Below are positions 55,992 through 64,000 of a stretch of DNA of 64,000 nucleotides, piece by piece. The notes beneath the pieces were generated by a model. It searched no databases. It saw nothing but the letters and a program-made list of their open reading frames with translations, and was not told where the DNA came from. Source of the DNA: Fodinicola feengrottensis (GTDB taxonomy: Bacteria > Actinomycetota > Actinomycetes > Mycobacteriales > HKI-0501); assembly GCF_010993775.1 (NCBI RefSeq), contig NZ_WOTO01000015.1, forward strand, positions 1-64,000, in the 5' to 3' direction. Numbering within the stretch: position 1 is the stretch's first letter; each line of letters starts with the position of its first letter. The translations under genes were made by a program, and so were the position numbers.

Positions 55992-56369
55992 GTGACACTG
56001 GCAGCATTCCAGCGGCAGAAGACAGTGTTGCTGCGGACCCGTAAGCGGGACGGGACGTGGGTTGGCACGCCGGTGAATATCGCCGTCGAGGGAGAGTTGG
56101 CCTATATCCGTACGTACGAAAAGGCGTGGAAGAGCAAGCGGCTGCGGAACTTCCCTGACGTCCAGGTGTGCGCTTCGACCGTACGCGGAGTTCCCACCGG
56201 CCCGTATGTGCTGGCCCGGGCGCGGCTGTTGGCCGGATCAGAAGCCAAGGCCGCGGCCCGCAGACTCGCTCGCAAGCATCCGCTGTTGCACGGGGTTGGG
56301 GTGCCGATGGCGCACAAACTCATGCGTACGCGGACGCTGCACTATGAGCTCAGCTCAACCTGCCGGTGA
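55992..56369 (+). CDS. PPOX-class F420/FMN-dependent oxidoreductase-like protein
   Basis: The 125-residue protein has the split-barrel flavin-binding outline of F420-dependent PPOX proteins: FQRQKTVLLRTRKRDGTWVG then TPVNIAVEGELAYIRTYEKA, WKSKRLRNFPDVQVCAST and GPYVLARARLLAGSEAKAA. The GTG at 55992 follows gggaggtaggtc. Members bind F420, FMN or heme and reduce small substrates; it is not possible to choose. The gene is intact and divergent from the NCS1 permease. Confidence 0.87.
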   Translation: MTLAAFQRQKTVLLRTRKRDGTWVGTPVNIAVEGELAYIRTYEKAWKSKRLRNFPDVQVCASTVRGVPTGPYVLARARLLAGSEAKAAARRLARKHPLLHGVGVPMAHKLMRTRTLHYELSSTCR

Positions 56370-56383
56370 ATATCTGGCGTGCC

Positions 56384-57297
56384 TTATCGGTTTTTGACCG
56401 GCCCGTTTGTCGGCGCGGCTGATAGGTGTTCCTGGAGGAACTGCACCTGATCGTCGACCACTCGATCGAACAGGTGCCCGCTGTAGACCTCTCAAAATGC
56501 TCACCCTCGTACTCGGCCAGCCAGCCCTGCGGGGACGCGGCAGCTGCGGTCGCCACCAACGCGGCCGGGGTGATTTTGTCTTTTGAGCAGGAGCAGTAGA
56601 AAATCGGGCAGCGGACTTGGTTGGCGACCGACACGGGCCGGTACGACGGCAGTCGGATGACGACTCGGGCGGCGACCTCGTTGACCCAGTGGGCGTCCGG
56701 CGGGAGCAGCTCGTGGAACTGGGCGAGGGCGTGTGAGCCCTGCAGAAGCGCCTTGGATCCCGGCTCGCCGATGATCGGGATCAGGAGTGGACGCGAGGAA
56801 TGTCTTAGCGCGCGCAGATTGTCGCGGATCGACGTGAGCGCCAGCCGAATGATCCGGGCCTGCGGCAACCGGCGACGGCGTACCAGCCCCAAATACGGCA
56901 CCTGTGCGATGACGGCCGCGATCGCTGGATCGTGCGCCGCGGTGGTGACGACGTGTCCACCACTGAAAGACGAGCCCCACAAAGCAATCCGACCAGCGTC
57001 GACTTCCGGCAGCTTGCGCGCGTACGCAACGGCCGCGGTCCAGTCTTGCAGTTGGCTGCGGATGTCCAGCACCTGCCGAGGCTTGCCGCCGCTGGCACCG
57101 AAATTCCGGTAGTCGAAGACGAGCACGGCCAGGCCTGCCGCAGCGAACCGTCGCGCGTACGCATCAAGGCCGGCTTCGCGGGTGGCGCCAAAACCGTGGG
57201 CGAGAACGACACAGGGGGCTGGCTCAGCCGGCGGCGGGTAAAACCAGGCCGCGCACCGGCTGTCGGCCGAGATGAAGACGCGGTCTTCGCGGGTCAT
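56384..57297 (-). CDS. Alpha/beta hydrolase with DrrA-like/thioesterase features, C-terminal frameshift
   Basis: The fold is shown by CVVLAHGFGATREAGLDAYA, LAVLVFDYRNFGASGGKPRQ, the nucleophile elbow IALWGSSFSGGHVVTTAAHD, then CPIFYCSCSKDKITPAALV with the acid and YEGEHFE with the His. After the final His a shift near 56495 leads to VYSGHLFDRVVDDQVQFLQE and a stop at 56384 (about 304 residues). The group includes uncharacterised actinobacterial peptidase-like or acyl hydrolases. The ATG at 57297 overlaps the stop of a 33-codon ORF upstream that resembles a second hydrolase N-terminus. Confidence 0.88.
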
Positions 57298-57395
57298 CGG
57301 TTCGCGCTGACCGTGCTCAGCCGGCGAGTCAGGAAGTCGACCAGCTGCCACGCGTCGTACCGCACACCCTTGCTGAGGAAGCTGATCGTCTCCAC
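57294..57395 (-). pseudogene. 33-residue fragment resembling an alpha/beta hydrolase N-terminus
   Basis: GTG at 57395, behind ggagggcggatc, encodes VETISFLSKGVRYDAWQLVD and stops at the ATGA shared with the next gene. ISFLSKGVRYDAWQL aligns with the downstream protein's own N-terminal VFISADSRCAAWFY. In homologues this strand begins the hydrolase domain. The fragment is therefore best read as the leftover 5' end of a tandem copy. A translated leader peptide that couples to the downstream start is the alternative. Confidence 0.5.
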
Positions 57396-57451
57396 GATCC
57401 GCCCTCCGTCCGCTGGACGACACCTAACCCACAACGTTCGTCCCGACGCGA

Positions 57452-58290
57452 TCAGCGGATTGCTACGAGAGGGAGAAGTTTTTCCAGCCGGCGTGAAGCG
57501 ATGGCGAGGCCAAGGAGGCCGACCAGTGCCAGGACCGCGGCGTGTACGAACAAGCCGGGGTGGATATAGCCGAGCATCAGGTCACGTTCGAGGGTGACGC
57601 CGTGGTAGAGCGGCGACAACTGCACCAGCCACTGCACGCTCGGTGGATAGGTGGACAGCGGGTAGAAAGTCGCTGACAGCAGGAAAAGTGGCATCAGGAC
57701 CAGGTTGAGGTAGTCGAAGTCCTGGTGCGTACGCATCCAGGTGGTGCCGGCCATCGCGAGTGAGCCGCACGCGAAGCCGATCAGCACGGCGACCGGCACG
57801 GCGAGCAGCGCCCACCAACTGTGCACAAAACCGGCGATCGTCGCGATGATCAGGAAACTCGTCGCGTAGATGGTGCTGCGTACCAGCGCCCAGGCGCTTT
57901 CCCCGATGGCGATGTCTCGCACGCCCAGCGGTGTGTTCAGCACCGACTCATAGATTTTGTTGTATCTGAGCTTGAAAAACAGCATGAACACCATGTCGAA
58001 AACGACACCGTTCATGGCCGAGGTGGCCAACATGGCGGGCGCGACAAACGACGCATACGGCACGAGCTGCCGCCGCCGTAGTTCACCGAGCCGATCAGCG
58101 CGCCGAGCCCGATTCCCAGCGAGAACAAGTAGAAAACCGGCTCCAGGAAACCGCTGACGAAGGCCACCCAGCCCCGCCGGTAAACCAGCACGTTGCGCTC
58201 GAACAGCATCCGGGCCAGGCCCGCGCCGGCCGGGATCGGCAGCAGGCGCGCCATCAGCCGGACCGGCGCCGGCGGCACGTTCGTACTCAT
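57452..58290 (-). CDS. ABC-2 type exporter permease (second), frameshifted
   Basis: An ABC-2 (NodJ/DrrB-like) permease of about 279 residues with six helices. Its features are FERNVLVYRRGWVAFVSGFL, FLEPVFYLFSLGIGLGALIG, then, after a shift near 58070, YASFVAPAMLATSAMNGVVF, SWWALLAVPVAVLIGFACGS and the family loop LLSATFYPLSTYPPSVQWL. It pairs with the permease at 58294 and the ATPase at 59087 in one operon. Confidence 0.88.
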
Positions 58291-58293
58291 CTG

Positions 58294-59087
58294 TCAGACC
58301 ACCAACCGTCGGCGGAACGTGAAGCGGGCGACCAGGAAACCGGCCACCAGCCAGAGCAGTAAATAGCCGACGTGAACGAGGTCGGGCAGCGGCGCGGGGT
58401 GGCCGGCGAGCAGACCGCGGCACAGCTCGACGCCGTGATAGAGCGGAGTCGCGTACGCCACTGGGCGCAGCACCGCGGGCAGCTGCTCGACCGGGAAGAA
58501 GGTGCCGGAGAACAGGAACATCGGGGTCGCGCCGAGCCGGAACAGCAGGCTGAAGCCGGTGTCTTTGTCCTGGGTGGCGCTAAAAGCCATGATCGGCGCC
58601 GAATGTGCCATCGCCACCAGCAGGGAAGCGAAGATCGCCACGATGCCCCACAGCGACGGCACCGCCCCCAGCAGCGTCGCGACGATGACGAAGGCGCTGC
58701 TGGCGACAAACGCGCGAATCAGCACGATGCCCAGATGGCCGATCAACACGTCGGTCACGCTGAGCGGAGTCGCGAGCATCGCCTCGTACTGCCGCCACCA
58801 CTTGATCGCGCCCAGCACCGGCCAGGTCGACTCGCCGACCGCGGTCATCATCGCGTTCGCGGCGAGCACGCCACCGGCGACATAAACCGGATACGGCACT
58901 CCGGCGATGGTCGGGTGACCGCTTTTGCTGATCAGTGAGCCGAGGCCAAAACCCAGTGCGCCAAGGAAAAGCAGCGCGACAGGAAGGACGAGAAGAGGCT
59001 GCCCTTCCACGTACGTTTGTAGCTGACCAGCCAGAATCGCAGGGAGCGCCACGGCAACCAGCCACCTTCGAGCATCTGGGTGGCCAT
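58294..59087 (-). CDS. ABC-2 type exporter permease (first), N-terminal frameshift
   Basis: The start is the ATG at 59087 (MATQMLEGGWLPWRSLRFWL, then SYKRTWKGSLFSSFLS), overlapping the ATPase stop by one base. Near 58978 the frame changes to LFLGALGFGLGSLISKSGHP. Helices include VYVAGGVLAANAMMTAVGES, AFVASSAFVIVATLLGAVPS and LLLWLVAGFLVARFTF. The loop FLFSGTFFPVEQLPAVLRP is the ABC-2 signature. About 264 residues. The two permeases are homologous and should form a heterodimer. Confidence 0.88.
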
Positions 59088-60028
59088 CAGTCGATCAACC
59101 TCCGGCCGGTCAGGTGCAGGAACACGTCCTCGAGCGAGGCCCGGCGGACCAGGCTGGACAGCGGGTTCATGCCGCGCTTCTGGATGCCGGCCAGCGCCTT
59201 CTCACCGTCGTCGGTGTAGAGCAGCAGTCGGTCCGGCAGCACCTCGACGCGATCCGCGAGGCCTTCGGCCTTCTCCGCGTACGGCGCGTGGTCCTCGTCG
59301 TCGAACCGCAGCTCCAGCACCTCGCGAGTGGAATAGCGCTCGATCAGCTCGCGTGGACTGCCCTCGGCGGCGATCCTGCCGCCGTCCATCACCACCAGCC
59401 GGTCGCACAGCTGCTCGGCCTCGTCCATGTAGTGCGTGGTGATCACCAGCGTTACGCCGGACCGCTTGAGCCGGAACAGCCGATCCCACAGCACGTGCCT
59501 GGCCTGCGGATCCAGGCCGGTGGTCGGCTCGTCCAGCAGCAGGATCTCCGGCTCGTTGACCAGCCCGCGGGCGATCGTCAGCCGCCGCTTCATGCCGCCG
59601 GACAGCGGCTCGACGACGCTGTTGGCCCGCTCGGTGAGCTGCGCGAACTCCAGCAGCTCATCGGCCCGCGCATTCGCGACCTTGCGGGACAGCCCGAAAT
59701 AGCGCGCGTAGATGACCAGGTTTTCTCGTACGGACAGCTCGCCGTCGAGGGTGTCCAGCTGCGGCACCACGCCGAGCCGGGCGCGGATCTTGGGCCCGTC
59801 CGTGCGCGGGTCCATGCCGAGGATCCGCAGCGTCCCACCGGTCGGCGGCGACACGCTCGCGATCATCCGCATCGTGGACGACTTGCCGGCACCATTGGGC
59901 CCGAGGAAGCCGAACGCCTCGCCGCGCCGAACGGACACATCAATGCCGTCCACCGCGGTGAAGCTGCGAATTTTCTTGGTCAGCCCATGCGCCTCGATCA
60001 GCGGCGCATCTCCCGTGTCGGTAGTCAC
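59087..60028 (-). CDS. ABC exporter ATP-binding protein (NodI/DrrA-like)
   Basis: The 313-residue subunit is intact. Walker A is FGFLGPNGAGKSSTMRM, the Q-loop GVVPQLDTLDGELSVREN, the signature VEPLSGGMKRRLTIARGL, Walker B PEILLLDEPTTGLDPQARH, and the H-loop VTLVITTHYMDEAEQLCDR. The C-terminal extension (LLLYTDDGEKALAGIQKRG, LEDVFLHLTGRRLID) is that of DrrA/NodI drug or lipooligosaccharide exporters. The GTG at 60028 is the likely start, although its ribosome site is weak. It drives the two downstream permeases. Confidence 0.92.
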   Translation of the reverse strand: MTTDTGDAPLIEAHGLTKKIRSFTAVDGIDVSVRRGEAFGFLGPNGAGKSSTMRMIASVSPPTGGTLRILGMDPRTDGPKIRARLGVVPQLDTLDGELSVRENLVIYARYFGLSRKVANARADELLEFAQLTERANSVVEPLSGGMKRRLTIARGLVNEPEILLLDEPTTGLDPQARHVLWDRLFRLKRSGVTLVITTHYMDEAEQLCDRLVVMDGGRIAAEGSPRELIERYSTREVLELRFDDEDHAPYAEKAEGLADRVEVLPDRLLLYTDDGEKALAGIQKRGMNPLSSLVRRASLEDVFLHLTGRRLID

Positions 60029-60227
60029 GCTAAGGGACACTAACGCGTGGGTACGACAAAGTCGTTGTAGTTTTTTCTGACCGCGAAACGGCACCGCAAC
60101 AGTCGCTCGCGGGGCGGTCGCAACGCCCGTTGCTCACGTCGGACCGGGAACCGCCGAAGTACCCGCTACAACTACTGCGGTACTAACGCACTTTCCTCCT
60201 GTCGACTTGAGGGTCGGTGTCGCGCAC

Positions 60228-60287
60228 TTACAGCGCGGTGCTGTTGACTGGCAACATGCCGGTCCAGGCGGATTGCTCGATGGTCAT
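60228..60287 (-). pseudogene. Alpha/beta hydrolase 5'-fragment (19 codons)
   Basis: Behind aaagggaagtcc, the ATG at 60287 encodes MTIEQSAWTGMLPVNSTAL and then a stop. WTGMLPV..TAL, and VRDTD after the stop, match the N-terminus of a group of actinobacterial alpha/beta hydrolases whose start reads WTGM-PVDDTALAVTDTGG. The rest of such a gene is absent. It is the remnant of a deleted gene, or less likely a short peptide gene. Confidence 0.45.
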
Positions 60288-60458
60288 GGACTTCCCTTTC
60301 TCGAGAACCGAAAGTGAAATCAGCGTTGGCAGCTGGTGACATCGTCGTACGCAGCGCCGATCGCATGGCGTCCTGGCACCGGACAATCATCGAGCTGACA
60401 CGGTCCCGAGTACGGAGCTGCGGAATTTCACAGGCGACTGCGGCGTCTTTGATAGGCA

Positions 60459-60487
60459 GGAGGGGCCACTGTACGAGTGGCCCCTCC
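60459..60487. terminator. Hairpin terminator of the DUF2089 operon
   Basis: ggaggggccact and agtggcccctcc form a perfect 12-base stem with a 5-base loop, 124 bases past the last stop codon of the leftward operon. Confidence 0.75.
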
Positions 60488-60610
60488 GCTATGCGTCGAT
60501 AAGCGGCTAGACTTTGGATTGGCAGTTCAACCGTGCTCCGCTTGGCAGGTGCGGCCTCGGGAGGGTGTTCGAGCACGCTCTCGGGGACCTGTCCAAAACC
60601 TGGACAGGGC

Positions 60611-61035
60611 CTATTCGCAGAAGACGCGGACTTTGGCGTCAGGTTGGTCGATTTCCACGGTTACGTCGTCGAGGTGTTCCACCAGTTCTTCGAGCTGTTC
60701 GGGTTTGATTTGGGTCAGGGTCGAACGGCACGCCGGACTTGCTCATTTCGGCGTTGGCGCGTTCTAGTGCCTGCGGTGGGACCAGGGCCGTGAGCCGTAC
60801 GCCGGCGCGCAGCAGTTGCAGCGGCACGCGAATGTTGACCCGGCCCGGCTCGCCGGCCTCCAGCGTCTCCACCACTACTCGCAGGTATTTCGCCTTGCCT
60901 TTGGGGCGGGCGTCCAGACTCGACGCGACCGGTGGCTGGTCTCGTTCGAGTGCGGTGATGAGCTGCTCGGCCTCCCTGTGCGGTGACCTTGCCTTCGGCC
61001 AGCATGTCCAGGATGTCCTTGCGTTGTTCGTTCAT
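60611..61035 (-). CDS. SHOCT-like domain protein (YvlB/LiaX N-terminal type), frameshifted
   Basis: The N-terminus MNEQRKDILDMLAEGKVTA followed by EAEQLITALERDQPPVASSL is the short helical SHOCT-like module found at the start of YvlB/LiaX proteins. The next block is YLRVVVETLEAGEPGRVNIR with VPLQLLRAGVRLTALVPPQA. The end, in a third frame, is IKPEQLEELVEHLDDVTVEI and KVRVFCE. Shifts lie near 60975 and 60722. About 141 residues. LiaX-type proteins respond to envelope stress in Firmicutes. Here it ends the DUF2089 operon. Confidence 0.78.
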
Positions 61036-61045
61036 CAGAACCTCT

Positions 61046-61306
61046 CTATCGGATAATGACCAGGAAGGCCGTGTGGCCCTCCTTGAGGTCGACTCGGGTG
61101 CCAGGCAGCGCGGAGATGAAACGCCAACCGCTGACGAGTGCTCGCAGCACGCTGATGCGGTACGCCAGGCAGGCCACGGCCGCTACGAGTACGGCCAGCA
61201 CCAGGATTGGTGAGAACACCAGCACCACGGGGATTATCGGGACCCAGAACCGGATCGGACGACCGTCGGGGTTTGTGACCCGTACGGTCACCAACTGCGG
61301 CATCAT
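61046..61306 (-). CDS. Small membrane protein, two helices
   Basis: The 86-residue protein MMPQLVTVRVTNPDGRPIRF has one long hydrophobic stretch, WVPIIPVVLVFSPILVLAVL then VAAVACLAYRISVLRALV, that can make two helices. A short tail with LPGTRVDLKEGHTAFLV follows. The ttggaggctggcac upstream supports the ATG at 61306, which overlaps the DUF2089 stop. I recognise no family name, but genes of this size often sit between DUF2089 and SHOCT-like genes. Confidence 0.8.
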   Translation of the reverse strand: MMPQLVTVRVTNPDGRPIRFWVPIIPVVLVFSPILVLAVLVAAVACLAYRISVLRALVSGWRFISALPGTRVDLKEGHTAFLVIIR

Positions 61307-61680
61307 GTGCCAGCCTCCAATTCGGACAATGCCTGTTGTGCGTTGATGTCGCCGCGACGCAACCGATCGATGACGTCGGCCCGCGACGGTGCCGGATCTG
61401 TCTCGACGAAATCGAGCATCTGGCTGATCCGGTTCAGTCGTGACTTGATCGTCGGATAGCTCACTCCGAAGATCCGCTCCATCTCCTTGATGGAGCCATG
61501 ACACCGCACGAACGCCGTGACGAAGACCTGATCCTCGACGCCGAGCTGAGCCAGCTGCGGCAGCTCGAACTCACCCTCGATCACGACACCACTGCCGACC
61601 AGGCGGACCCGCTCGACGGCAAACGGTCGACCGCGGGTCAGGTTTGTGAGTTCTTGCCAATCCATCCCTCGCTCTGTCAT
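61303..61680 (-). CDS. DUF2089 family protein with helix-turn-helix
   Basis: The 125-residue protein begins MTERGMDWQELTNLTRGRPF. It contains VIEGEFELPQLAQLGVEDQV and a helix-turn-helix, GSIKEMERIFGVSYPTIKSR, the family hallmark. The C-terminal RLRRGDINAQQALSELEAGT resembles the SHOCT-type helix pair seen in the third gene of the operon. DUF2089 proteins are presumed regulators of the small membrane-stress genes they precede. The gene is intact, with an inverted repeat in its promoter. Confidence 0.88.
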   Translation of the reverse strand: MTERGMDWQELTNLTRGRPFAVERVRLVGSGVVIEGEFELPQLAQLGVEDQVFVTAFVRCHGSIKEMERIFGVSYPTIKSRLNRISQMLDFVETDPAPSRADVIDRLRRGDINAQQALSELEAGT

Positions 61681-61701
61681 ATCTAAGTTGTACGCGGCAA
61701 A

Positions 61702-61726
61702 TTCTCAACTTTCAAGATGTTGAGAT
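61702..61726. promoter_or_regulatory. TCTCAAC-N9-GTTGAGA operator upstream of DUF2089
   Basis: TCTCAAC (61703-61709) and GTTGAGA (61719-61725) form a perfect 7-base inverted repeat in an unusually AT-rich stretch (61680-61750), about 25 bases before the start codon. It is a plausible site for autoregulation by the DUF2089 protein. Confidence 0.55.
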
Positions 61727-61889
61727 TAATTTTCTTAAAAACGACCTACTCGCGGACTTCGTGTCGGGCCATCGCGTTGTTGCACTTTTCGTGGTCTCGC
61801 CCTATCCGGCGCCGCCACAATGATGGCATAGTGACGTCATAATGACATCACTCGCCGGCACCCAACCGGACCGGCCCAGTCGCCGGCAC

Positions 61890-62568
61890 CGAACCGCCAC
61901 CGGTCTGCCGGCCAAGACCCCTCCTGGGAATCCCGTGGCGACTGGCGTTTGCACTGCAGACCGACCGACGGATGGTGGCTGCGGTCCGGGATCGTGTGGC
62001 ACAAGCCCAACGCGATGCCCGAATCCGTACGTGACCGGCTCTCGGTGACACACGAGTTCGTGCTGCTGCTCACCAAAGCTGAAGACTTCGACTTCGACTT
62101 GGACGCGATCCGCATCCCGCACCGCTCCGCCGGCATCACCCCACGCCCGGGACAGGACCGCGAACCCCCAACAGCGGCGCACCGGCAAGTACGCCGCAGG
62201 CAACCCGCAATTGCCCCACGCATACCGGTACGCCGGCCTCAACGTCGGCGGGCGACACCTGTACGGACATCCCAAGGGCAAGAACCCCGGCACCGTCTGG
62301 TCCATCCCCACCAGACCAGACCCACCCGGCACGCGCACTGCGCCACCTTTCCCCTCGACCTGCCGCTGCGGGCGATCGCCGCCGGCAGCGCGACCGGCGG
62401 TGTTGTCCTTGACCCGTTCCAAGGCTCCGGCACCACAGCGGTCGCGGCCCGGCAGCTCTCGATCGGCGTTACATCGGCATCGACCTCAACACCGACTACC
62501 TCGACCTGACACGGCGCCGGCTGAACACCGAAATGCCGCCTCGCGCCAGCGAGCCACATACCGATTAA
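61890..62568 (+). pseudogene. Beta-class DNA methyltransferase, 5'-truncated and frameshifted
   Basis: Only the C-terminal two thirds of a site-specific N4/N6 methyltransferase are present: GIPWRLAFALQTDGWWLRSG, IVWHKPNAMPESVRDRLSVT, HEFVLLLTKAEDFDFDLDAI, then FPLDLPLRAIAAGSATGGVV and motif I LDPFQGSGTTAVAARQL, ending DLTRRRLNTEMPPRASEPHTD in two stretches. The DPPY motif that should lie about 100 residues earlier is missing, and there is no room for it before the DUF2089 promoter. Several frame changes occur (near 61930, 62160, 62330 and 62480). It is a non-functional remnant. Confidence 0.8.
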
Positions 62569-62720
62569 CGGCGGTGGTGGCTCCGCTACGGGCGCCGCGA
62601 CGCCCGGCCAGGCCGGCTGCCCGACAGCGTCACTTTCCTGGAACGTCGAACCGACCCGGCCGCGCCGGAGCCGCAGCGGAGCAATGGCGTCCGGCCCCGG
62701 TACATCCTGTGAGGAACCCT

Positions 62721-64000
62721 GTGACGGTCGTCTACCGCGATTCTCAGATCACCGTCGTCCACGGCAACTGCCTGACCGTTCTGCCGGAGTTGGGCGCGGA
62801 GTCGGTGGAACGCGGTGGTCTGCGACCCGCCATACGGTCTGGAGCTCATGGGACAGGACTGGGACCGTCCCTGGACCGTCTCGCCTATCCACACAACGTC
62901 CTTCGCCGCCCGCGCAGATGTCCAGCCGCCAGGACACCGCGACAGCCGCAATCCGTACTGCCGTACCTGTCGATGCCAACGCGGCGCGCGATGGTGCGCG
63001 TACTCCGAACCGGCGTGGGACCGCGAACCGCGCGGCGATCTCGTGGTGTACGGCCACTGGTGTGGCCGGTAGGCCACGGAGTGCCTGCGTGTGCTTGGAC
63101 TCGGCGAGTATCTGGTCACCTTCGGCGACGCCCGGACCTGGCACCGGCTGGTGACCGCCATCCAGGACAGCGGATTCCAGATCCGCGACACCATCGCGTG
63201 GCTCTACGGACAGGGCCTCCCCAAAACCACGACGTCGGCAAAGCCGTAACGGCCCGCCAACAATCCGCCCCCGTGACGAACACCCACGCGGACTGGCAAG
63301 GCTGGGGGACCGCGCTCAAACCCGCGTTCGAGCTGATCATCGTCGCCCGCAAAAACCGGTGCGCGGCACCATCGCGGACAACGTCATCGCTCACTGGCTC
63401 GGGGCGCTCAACATCGACGCGGCGCACGTGTACACCACCGACCGTGGCGCACGCGACTCACCATCCGCCGGTTTCCCCCCGCCGCCGCCGCCGTCGATGC
63501 CATTACCAGTTGGCGACCTGCCAGCGCGCCGCGCCCGCCTACACCGGTCGCAGCTCAGCCGGCAGATCGCCACCGAACGTGCTGCTCGGCCACAGCCCAC
63601 ACTGCGCCCGCACGTGCGCTCTCGGCTACGCAGTCGACGCACTGGACACGGCCAGCGGCACCCTGGTCAGCGGCGCGAACCCGCGACGACGAGCCAGCGA
63701 CAGGTTCGGAACTGTCTATGGTCACCTGCCGGGCGACCGCGCCTGCCTGCCGTCGCGCGGCGGCGGGCCGGGGCGGCGCGTCCCGGTTCTTCCCAGCGTC
63801 CCGGTGGCACGCCAAAGCCAACCGCGCCGAGCGGCCCCGCGCGACGGACGGTCTCGCGTATCCCCACCGTGAAGCCGGTGGACTTGATGCGCTGGCTCGT
63901 ACGACTGATGACCCCACCCAATGGCCTGATCCTGGATCCCTTTCTGGGCTCCGGTACGACCGCCCAAGCCGCCCGAGCGGAAGGCATGCGATGCCTTGGA
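62721..64000 (+). CDS. Beta-class DNA methyltransferase (N4/N6), frameshifted, runs off the window
   Basis: Starting at the GTG at 62721 (MTVVYRDSQITVVHGNCLTV), motif IV is VVCDPPYGLELMGQDWD, in a second frame. A cysteine cluster (NPYCRTCRCQRGARWCAYSE) follows, then YLVTFGDARTWHRLVTAIQD and FQIRDTIAWLYGQGLPK. A variable stretch of about 200 codons leads to TVKPVDLMRWLVRLMTPP and motif I LDPFLGSGTTAQAARAEGM at the window edge. Motif IV before motif I marks the beta class, common in phages and restriction systems. Frame changes near 62810, 63070, 63230, 63360 and 63770 leave its integrity uncertain. No restriction gene is visible. Confidence 0.78.

Larger units (their letters stand above)
60029..60610. 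other. Intergenic region with a gene fragment and a terminator
   Basis: About 580 bases separate the ABC operon from the next leftward operon. It holds a 19-codon hydrolase-like fragment at 60228-60287 and a strong hairpin at 60459-60487. I see no intact gene on either strand. Confidence 0.5.

Noticed and set aside
60172..60576. A 134-codon minus-strand frame in the gap after the ABC operon.
   Set aside because: The translation has no structure typical of a gene, includes the terminator hairpin in its frame, and ignores the short start at 60287.

Overview
The window is chromosomal DNA of a high-GC actinobacterium. The strongest evidence is the gene order eno - FtsB/DivIC-like protein - DUF501 - Ppx/GppA at 826-4165, which is conserved in actinobacteria (Rv1023-Rv1026 in Mycobacterium tuberculosis). 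Further support comes from an AAA-ATPase/VWA pair like Rv0958-Rv0959, L-lysine aminotransferase, SigE-type and MmyB-type regulators, a 13E12/DUF222 HNH gene, and frequent GTG starts with 1-4 nt overlaps. I cannot fix the genus. The hexamer CGTACG is strikingly frequent.

The reader must know that many obviously conserved genes, including the essential enolase, are split by one- or two-base shifts, often in G or C runs. In nearly every case the other frame continues the same protein with no lost sequence. I therefore annotated each as one gene spanning both frames and treat most shifts as base-calling or assembly indels, not biology. Real decay is proposed only where sequence is missing (vapC, the first DNA methyltransferase, hydrolase fragments) or where several lesions coincide (the DUF222/HNH gene).

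Layout. 1-10.3 kb: an AraC-like regulator cut by the window edge, the eno cluster, a dienelactone-hydrolase-like protein lacking its catalytic residues, a Beta-family protein, a crotonase divergent from a TetR regulator and a family 5 uracil-DNA glycosylase, and a type II NADH dehydrogenase. 10.3-18 kb: tRNA-Leu(UAA), two small secreted proteins, a VOC protein, a Bax inhibitor-1-like membrane protein, a thiolase, an SGNH hydrolase, and an SDR divergent from an XRE/MmyB regulator. 18-23.4 kb: an IS701-family insertion, a secreted N-acetylmuramoyl-L-alanine amidase, cystathionine beta-synthase and a MITE-like element. 23.4-35 kb: a coupled FAD-monooxygenase/SDR/P450 operon, adenosine deaminase, an O-methyltransferase, lysine aminotransferase, a universal stress protein plus adenylate cyclase operon, DUF4037, a broken VapBC, a decayed HNH gene and a Phd/ParE-like toxin-antitoxin pair. 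35-42.8 kb: MsrA, a MocR/YczE divergent pair, cystathionine gamma-synthase, an ECF SigE-type sigma factor with a membrane partner, other membrane proteins and a second MITE-like element. 43-52 kb: a proline-rich membrane protein, the VWA and AAA genes, a MuiA-like protein, a GNAT domain, an arginase-family enzyme and a hydrolase. 52-61.7 kb: acetate symporter with DUF485, an NCS1 permease, a PPOX-fold protein, a three-gene ABC exporter and a DUF2089/membrane/SHOCT-like operon. 61.8-64 kb: two adjacent beta-class DNA methyltransferases, the first truncated at its 5' end and the second running off the window.

Functional links: cbs and the cystathionine gamma-synthase give both ends of transsulfuration. 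The universal stress protein and cyclase are translationally coupled and may form a cAMP-linked stress module. The AAA/VWA, MuiA-like and proline-rich genes form a cell-envelope-looking block. Two families of palindromic repeats sit just after stop codons at five places, and two MITE-like elements share an interior but not their ends. No CRISPR array, rRNA or complete prophage is visible.
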